Shown piece by piece: positions 6,338 to 10,519 of a DNA stretch of 10,519 nt (its first letter is position 1; every line of letters begins with the position of its first letter). Source of the stretch: a bacterium (GTDB taxonomy: Bacteria; Patescibacteriota; Patescibacteriia; UBA1558; S5-K13); contig JAIOTH010000005.1 in NCBI GenBank assembly GCA_021106915.1, positions 1-10,519 of the forward strand. The letters run 5' to 3'. The translations under genes were made by a program, and so were the position numbers. Under the pieces are notes generated by a model. The model worked only from the letters and a program-made list of their open reading frames with translations, had not been told where the DNA came from and ran no database searches.

Positions 6338-7045
6338 ATGGTTATTTTTTTCAAAAAATTAAAATTTTATAAAATAAGTATTTTTCTGCTATTGATTATA
6401 GTATCTTTATTTATCAGTGCTTGTGAAAATAATTTAGAAAATAACTCAAAGCTTAAAAACACTAAACCCCTAGTGAAAATTTTAAACATTATTGATAATA
6501 AAAATATTGATAATAACTATCAATCTGCTTTAAATACTTACAATCTAGCCCAAAATAATTATCATAATATTATTATTAACGCTGATCAAAATTTAAAACA
6601 GATAATATCAAATTTAAAAGAAACTCAAAAGTATCTCCTCTCTGACAATCCCCTTAAAACTAAAGCATCTCTAAAACTAGCAAAGTCAAAATTAACAAAA
6701 CTAAAAATCTCCTTAGAAGAAGCTGAAAAAATCAAAATTATAAATGCCAATCAAGCTGAAAATCATCTTGAATCAGCCAAAAAAAAATTTGATTTAATTG
6801 TCATTGATAAATCTCCAAAAAAAAATGAGCATATAATCCCCTTAAAAGCTATCTATCTAAAACAGGATCATATTATAATGAAAATTATTGAAAATAATAA
6901 AGTAGTTAATAAAATAATTAAATACGCTCAAATTATTAATGATCAAGTTATTATCAATGATGAGTTAAAAGAAGGTGATCAAGTTATTATTGAAGGTGGT
7001 GAATTATTAAACGAAGGTACAGATGTTGAAATTGCGGATTATTAG
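6338..7045 (+). CDS. Lipoprotein with coiled coil and a membrane-fusion-protein-like C-terminus
   Basis: 235 residues. The N-terminus is a lipoprotein signal: basic KKLKFYK, hydrophobic ISIFLLLIIVSLF, lipobox ISAC with Cys29 as the predicted lipid-modified residue. Residues about 55-155 are rich in Lys, Glu, Asn and Leu in heptad-like order and look like a helical hairpin or coiled coil. Residues about 163-235 (IIPLKAIYLKQDHIIMKIIENNKVVNK, then LKEGDQVIIEGGELLNEGTDVEI) resemble the membrane-proximal end of RND/ABC periplasmic adaptor proteins (AcrA/MacA/HlyD class), where 'ipxxAv', 'vxxgkv' and 'GLkeGdxVvxeG' patterns recur. Seen missing: the lipoyl/barrel-sandwich halves and a recognisable beta-barrel; known adaptors have about 350-400 residues. 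No efflux transporter gene is nearby. It could be a reduced adaptor, a fragment that kept its signal, or a different lipoprotein using the same fold. Confidence 0.75.
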   Translation: MVIFFKKLKFYKISIFLLLIIVSLFISACENNLENNSKLKNTKPLVKILNIIDNKNIDNNYQSALNTYNLAQNNYHNIIINADQNLKQIISNLKETQKYLLSDNPLKTKASLKLAKSKLTKLKISLEEAEKIKIINANQAENHLESAKKKFDLIVIDKSPKKNEHIIPLKAIYLKQDHIIMKIIENNKVVNKIIKYAQIINDQVIINDELKEGDQVIIEGGELLNEGTDVEIADY

Positions 7046-7080
7046 ACGAAAATAAAATTATGCTAAAAAGCTTTGATTTA

Positions 7081-7109
7081 TTGACTAGGGGTCTAATATA
7101 TGATATTCT
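7081..7109 (+). promoter_or_regulatory. Promoter of the tRNA-Lys gene
   Basis: -35 TTGACT (7081-7086), 17-bp spacer, -10 TATTCT (7104-7109), predicting a start near 7116, about 20 bases before the mature tRNA 5' end. Confidence 0.65.
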
Positions 7110-7134
7110 CATTATATCTTAAAATGAAAATTAT

Positions 7135-7210
7135 GCGCCGATAGCTCAGTTGGTAGAGCAACAGCCTTTTAAGCTGATGGTCGTGGGTTCGAGTCCCTCT
7201 CGGCGTACCA
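7135..7210 (+). tRNA. tRNA-Lys (anticodon UUU)
   Basis: A 76-base cloverleaf. The acceptor stem is GCGCCGA with TCGGCGT (one G-U at pair 1-72), discriminator A and encoded CCA. The D arm is GCTC-AGTTGGTA-GAGC. The anticodon loop CTTTTAA gives UUU, read as lysine. The T loop is TTCGAGT. Two stem mismatches stand out: A-A at the top of the anticodon stem (27-43) and T-T in the T stem (50-64). All invariant positions (T8, GG in the D loop, T33, TTC) are present, so it is probably functional. Confidence 0.93.
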
Positions 7211-7230
7211 TCCTTCGCGTAGCGAAGGAT
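7210..7230. repeat. Perfect hairpin abutting the tRNA 3' end
   Basis: A nine-base stem (ATCCTTCGC with GCGAAGGAT) around a GTA loop. It begins on the last base of the encoded CCA. It is not followed by T residues, so it is a poor terminator. It may be a processing signal or one arm of a mobile palindromic repeat. Confidence 0.75.
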
Positions 7231-7264
7231 GCCCTGCGTAGCTCGAAAAGAGCGAAGCATGGGC
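7231..7264. repeat. Second palindromic hairpin of the tRNA-flanking block
   Basis: GCCC-TGC-(GTA)-GCTC, loop GAAAA, then GAGC-(GAA)-GCA-(T)-GGGC. Eleven paired positions are interrupted by a small internal loop and one bulge. It follows the first hairpin without a gap and shares its vocabulary (GCGTAGC, GCGAAG). Confidence 0.65.
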
Positions 7265-7299
7265 ACAAATTAAATTATTTTATACTGTTTTAGATAGCT

Positions 7300-7350
7300 A
7301 CGCTTCCTCCTTCGCATTTGCTTCGGAGGACAAGTCGGATGGCACGGCCA
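7300..7350. repeat. Third GC-rich imperfect palindrome of the tRNA-flanking block
   Basis: TCCTCC at the left pairs with GGAGGA, and inner GC with GC, around a mismatched core that again uses TTCGC and GCTTC. The block continues through GTCGGATGGCACGGCC. Base composition is clearly richer in G+C than the AT-rich surroundings. The 7211-7480 gap holds no convincing gene; it consists of these palindromes and the two terminator-like hairpins below. Confidence 0.5.
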
Positions 7351-7396
7351 TAAACATTCTCGATTTTATTGAAATTTTTTTATTTAAATTAATATC

Positions 7397-7437
7397 CAAA
7401 CTAAAAAACTGTTAAATAATAACAGCTTTTTAGTTTG
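7397..7437. terminator. Candidate bidirectional terminator between tRNA-Lys and the surface protein gene
   Basis: Arms 7397-7414 and 7420-7437 form an 18-position stem with one mismatch around the loop AATAA. The core CTGTTA/TAACAG is flanked by an A run on the left and a T run on the right, so each strand reads hairpin followed by T residues. This suits termination of the rightward tRNA transcript and of the leftward surface protein transcript. Confidence 0.65.
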
Positions 7438-7448
7438 AAAAATTATCA

Positions 7449-7474
7449 ACCCAGCTTCTCGCAAGAGGCTGGGT
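7449..7474 (-). terminator. Terminator hairpin just past the surface protein stop codon
   Basis: ACCCAGCTTCT and AGAGGCTGGGT pair over 11 positions with one G-T, loop CGCA. On the minus strand it is followed by TTGATAATTTTT. It starts about six bases beyond the stop codon of the large gene. Confidence 0.7.
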
Positions 7475-7480
7475 CAAAAT

Positions 7481-10400
7481 TTAATTACTAAACATAGAAC
7501 CTAATAATAATGGATATAAATCTGAATTGTTATTAAAGGTATAAGGATTTTCACAAATACCGAATGGAGCTATCTTATCTATACAAACATGATCACTCCA
7601 ATAATTTCCAGACTCATTATAAAACCAAGTATTGTTTAAACCATAATCCTGAGCTTGATCTCCGTTATAGATAAAACTATTGTTATAAATTTGATTATCA
7701 TTAGTATATTCATTGGCTCGAATTGCGTAATCAGTATTTCCAAAAAATAAATTATCTTTTATAAGATTATTTTTAGTATCCCCGTCAGAATATCCTCGTA
7801 ACCAAATCCCTTCTACTCCGTTTCCAAAGATTGTATTTCCTGTTATTTGACTATCTTCTGCTACAAACATAAATACTCCTTGTTCGTCATTATTATTTAT
7901 GAGATTATTTTCAACAGTATTACCATTTGCTTGATTAAGGGCAATTCCATAAGCTCCATTATTTGTTGCAATATTAGCAATAACTGAATTGTTTGAACTC
8001 CAATCTAATCTGATTCCAGCACTGGAACCGCTTGGTCCATTATCAATAGTAGTATTATGGGTTATGGTGTTATTATCGCTAGCTCCTCCCAAATATATTC
8101 CATATTCTTCATTTTCATGAGAATTATTCTCATTTAACATATTATTTTGACTCTCTACTAGCCATATTCCACCATAATTATCAAATAACTCATTATTTAA
8201 AATTTGATGATTATTACCTTTTTCTAAACTTATACCTTTTTTAAATCCTGAAATTACACAATTTTTAACTGTTACTCCTTCTACTTCATCCAAAAATACT
8301 CCAAAATCATAACCAATTGCATCCCCAGTAATTGAATGTCCATTACAATCTAAAATAATATCATCTGTTTCAATCGTTAATGCCGTATTTGCACAGAATA
8401 AATCACCAACTAAAGTAATATCTTCTGCAATAATATCTCCACATTCTGGCTGGTCTATCCCAGTACCAATAATTGTAAACTCATAAGGATTTTCATCTGA
8501 AGTGTTATTTTCTATTGAAATTATAGCTTCATATATACCTACTACATCTGGTGTAAACTTAATTTGAAATTCAATACTCTCTTCTGGATTCACTAATGAA
8601 GTTGCTTGGGTTATTACTTCAAAATTATCAATATCATTCCCTGCAATTTCAATTATTGGATCTCCTATTAATTCTAAATCTTCTTGTCCTTCATTCTTAA
8701 TTGTAAATGTGAATATTTTTTCTGAAGTTTCAACTGCTCGTCCAAAATCAAAACTACCGATATTGTTTAAAATTTCTGTTTGATCTTGAAAAATAGTAAT
8801 TTCAGGATTTATCCCAGAAGCTGATATCTCTTTTGAATATAATTTATAGCCATAGACACTGTTATCATAATCATAATAATATTTTTGCCATAAAATTTTA
8901 TTATTACGGATTATTGGTGTACTCTGAGAAGTAAAATTAGGTGAAACTTGATACTCATTACTGGTAATAATATCATATAAATAAATAGTCTCTGGCCCAT
9001 TTCTATTCTCCGCCCAAGTAATCATATTATTATGAAGTGATAAACTGTCTATATATTGATTATTTGTAACTTCCTTTACATTTTGAGTATCTAAATCATA
9101 AACATAAATATAAGACATCCAAAGATCATCAGCAATATTTCTATTTTCTGTCCAAGCTATTTTTCCATCATCAAAACTTAAATCAAATGGATAGCCATCA
9201 CACTGCCCAACTTCTGTGATAACTTCTGTGTTTAAATCATATAAATAAATATTATAATTATTATTATATCCTTCTATCCATACTATTTTATTTTCGTAAA
9301 TTTTTGGACGCTCTGAATAAGCTTGACTGGAATTTATTTGTTCTTCAACTCCTAACTCCAAATCATATAAATAAATATTACGATAACCATCTCTACTATC
9401 TGACCAGACTACTTTATTTTCATAAATATCTGGGTAATTTTGATAATAATTATCTTGAGTAATAGGACTGATAGTCGCTGTATCAATATCATATACATAA
9501 ATGTCTGTGGAATATTCACCTTGCTCTGACCAGACTACTTTATTTTCATAAATAGCAGGATTATTTTGATAATAATTATCTTGGGTAATTTGTAACAAAG
9601 AGTCAGTGCTTATATCATATAAATAAACATCCGAATTGTTATTTTCCCATTCAATCCACGCTATTTTATTTCCATAAGTATCTAAATCACCTCTATGTCT
9701 CCCTTCTGATAATACTTCTTCAGCATCCATAAATTGGATATATGATCCTAAATAAGGAGTAACAAAAATTGGTCTTGAAAATTCACTTTCGACTTCATCT
9801 GTATCAATAGTTTTTAAAGCAAAATAATAAGTAATTTCATTGTTCAAACTATCTGCTAAATAAGTTAAATCATTTTCATCAATTAAAACATCATTCAATG
9901 GAGTCATTCCTTCACTAAAGCCATCCGAAGTTAGAGATTGATAAATATTATATCCAGCAAGTGTGTGACCAATTACTTGTCCTGGTTCCCAACTAAAACT
10001 AGCAAATTCATCGCCTGGTATTCCTTGAATATACTCTGGAGGATCAAAAACTGATTCTTGATAATGTAAACCTACTGAAGAATAATTTTGATAATTTTTA
10101 TTTCCCTGACTGTCTTCTAACCAAAGATATAACATTTGTCCATATTGTTGAGTCGTGGTTGCGGTAAATGGCTTGTCAATAATTTGTGTTCCGTCCTCAT
10201 CAAAGCTAGGCTCGGCACCAAGTTTATACCAATAGCTAGTTATAGGATTTTCAACTGGAGTAATTGGATTTGTCCAATCAATAGTAAAGTTTGGATTATA
10301 TTGCCACTCACTAGGATTATGACCATTGGCTGTTAAATCTATTGGCGGAAACGGATTTGTATCATCATAAAATAAATCAACTCCAATTCTAGTTTGATAA

Positions 10401-10519
10401 TTTTTATTTCCCTGGCTATCTTCTAACCAAACATATAAGGTTTGACCACCCATTTCAGTTGCTGAAATATTAAAAGGTTTGTCAGTAGTTTGTGTTCCAT
10501 CTTCATCAGAATTAGGCTC
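7481..10519 (-). CDS. Large modular extracellular protein (repeats, Fn3, beta-propeller, HYDIN-type Ig, NosD-like beta-helix), N-terminus outside the window
   Basis: The frame is open to the right edge, giving 1012 visible C-terminal residues. The first visible Met (at 10453) lies inside a repeat and is not the start. Domains by visible residue: 1-155, tandem 102-residue modules containing LWLEDSQGNKNYQ and DEDGTQ; about 158-257, an Fn3-like domain (WEPG, GYNIYQS, YYFALKTID); about 265-565, a WD40/TolB-like propeller of about 42-residue blades (NKVVWS, IYLYDL); about 570-690, a HYDIN/'choice-of-anchor D' Ig domain (FDFGRAVETSEKIFTFTIKN, IKFTPDVVGIYEA, IIGTGID); about 695-950, a right-handed parallel beta-helix of NosD/CASH type (LDCNGHSI, NNTI and NNLI repeats, GNYWSD). 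The last ~45 residues show no LPxTG, membrane helix or obvious sorting domain. Likely secreted or surface-exposed, for adhesion or glycan binding; no catalytic residue is identified. It is transcribed alone and ends at a terminator. Confidence 0.9.
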   Translation of the reverse strand, partial: EPNSDEDGTQTTDKPFNISATEMGGQTLYVWLEDSQGNKNYQTRIGVDLFYDDTNPFPPIDLTANGHNPSEWQYNPNFTIDWTNPITPVENPITSYWYKLGAEPSFDEDGTQIIDKPFTATTTQQYGQMLYLWLEDSQGNKNYQNYSSVGLHYQESVFDPPEYIQGIPGDEFASFSWEPGQVIGHTLAGYNIYQSLTSDGFSEGMTPLNDVLIDENDLTYLADSLNNEITYYFALKTIDTDEVESEFSRPIFVTPYLGSYIQFMDAEEVLSEGRHRGDLDTYGNKIAWIEWENNNSDVYLYDISTDSLLQITQDNYYQNNPAIYENKVVWSEQGEYSTDIYVYDIDTATISPITQDNYYQNYPDIYENKVVWSDSRDGYRNIYLYDLELGVEEQINSSQAYSERPKIYENKIVWIEGYNNNYNIYLYDLNTEVITEVGQCDGYPFDLSFDDGKIAWTENRNIADDLWMSYIYVYDLDTQNVKEVTNNQYIDSLSLHNNMITWAENRNGPETIYLYDIITSNEYQVSPNFTSQSTPIIRNNKILWQKYYYDYDNSVYGYKLYSKEISASGINPEITIFQDQTEILNNIGSFDFGRAVETSEKIFTFTIKNEGQEDLELIGDPIIEIAGNDIDNFEVITQATSLVNPEESIEFQIKFTPDVVGIYEAIISIENNTSDENPYEFTIIGTGIDQPECGDIIAEDITLVGDLFCANTALTIETDDIILDCNGHSITGDAIGYDFGVFLDEVEGVTVKNCVISGFKKGISLEKGNNHQILNNELFDNYGGIWLVESQNNMLNENNSHENEEYGIYLGGASDNNTITHNTTIDNGPSGSSAGIRLDWSSNNSVIANIATNNGAYGIALNQANGNTVENNLINNNDEQGVFMFVAEDSQITGNTIFGNGVEGIWLRGYSDGDTKNNLIKDNLFFGNTDYAIRANEYTNDNQIYNNSFIYNGDQAQDYGLNNTWFYNESGNYWSDHVCIDKIAPFGICENPYTFNNNSDLYPLLLGSMFSN
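9401..9589 (-). repeat. Near-identical 63-bp DNA repeats in the beta-propeller region
   Basis: Segments 9401-9463 and 9527-9589 match at nearly every base and lie exactly 126 bp apart, which is 42 codons or one propeller blade. Both encode the stretch ITQDNYYQN through KVVWS. Neighbouring blades are much more diverged, so this pair reflects recent duplication or gene conversion. Confidence 0.8.
10088..10519 (-). repeat. 306-bp (102-aa) tandem repeat at the N-terminal side of the surface protein
   Basis: The segment coding for LEDSQGNKNYQ at about 10088-10135 recurs at about 10394-10441. The DEDGTQ segment ending at 10213 recurs at the right edge, ending at 10519. Both are offset by exactly 306 bp with few substitutions. 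The second copy runs out of the window, so more units may follow. Confidence 0.8.

Noticed and set aside
7264..7350. A second, degenerate tRNA after tRNA-Lys
   Set aside because: I found no anticodon arm or TTCGA T-loop in either orientation; the block is explained better as palindromic repeats.
9401..9720. CRISPR-like regular repeats
   Set aside because: The 126-bp periodicity is in phase with codons and with propeller blades. Spacer-length variation and palindromic repeats of a CRISPR array are absent.
10451..10453. ATG as the start of the large surface protein
   Set aside because: It lies within a repeat unit, and the same frame continues upstream with matching repeat sequence to the window edge, so the gene is 5'-incomplete here.

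Overview
The window is AT-rich bacterial DNA, roughly 30% G+C by eye. It has compact genes, sigma70-type promoters and one tRNA gene with an encoded CCA end. Several starts lack a Shine-Dalgarno sequence. A palindromic GC-rich block follows the tRNA, and a very large modular surface protein lies at the right edge. This mixture fits a Patescibacteria/CPR-like or similarly AT-rich genome, but that placement is an impression; no marker gene here fixes it. TGA and TGG are used in the standard way.

Left end (1-1713, all minus strand): a restriction-modification locus that looks like a fossil of cassette replacement. The centre is an intact DpnI-type endonuclease (563-1330), the enzyme that cuts only adenine-methylated GATC, followed by a 68-aa protein (351-557). 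On both sides lie broken parts of the opposite-specificity DpnII-type system. Upstream is the first ~65 codons of a DpnA-like adenine methyltransferase (1314-1553). Downstream is the middle of a DpnII/MboI-family endonuclease with no start codon (1-366, running off the window). A possible broken XRE-type regulator (1560-1691) precedes the methyltransferase relic. A DpnI-type cassette seems to have replaced the middle of a DpnII-type operon, deleting exactly the parts whose activity would make host DNA a DpnI target.

Centre (1714-7045): cation and envelope genes. These are a P2-type Ca2+-ATPase-like pump (1714-4395, minus), a multi-pass membrane protein of unknown family (4564-5142, minus, with a clear promoter, RBS and terminator), and, divergently, a short CNNM/CorC-type Mg2+ transport protein (5293-6252, plus). 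A 235-aa lipoprotein follows; its C-terminus resembles the membrane-proximal end of efflux membrane-fusion proteins (6338-7045, plus).

Right side (7046-10519): a tRNA-Lys(UUU) gene with its own promoter, then about 270 bp of noncoding DNA with nested hairpins. The next gene, on the minus strand, ends against a terminator. It is the C-terminal 1012 residues of a modular extracellular protein: 102-residue tandem repeats, an Fn3-like domain, a WD40/TolB-like beta-propeller, a HYDIN-type Ig domain and a NosD-like right-handed beta-helix. Its N-terminus lies beyond the right edge.
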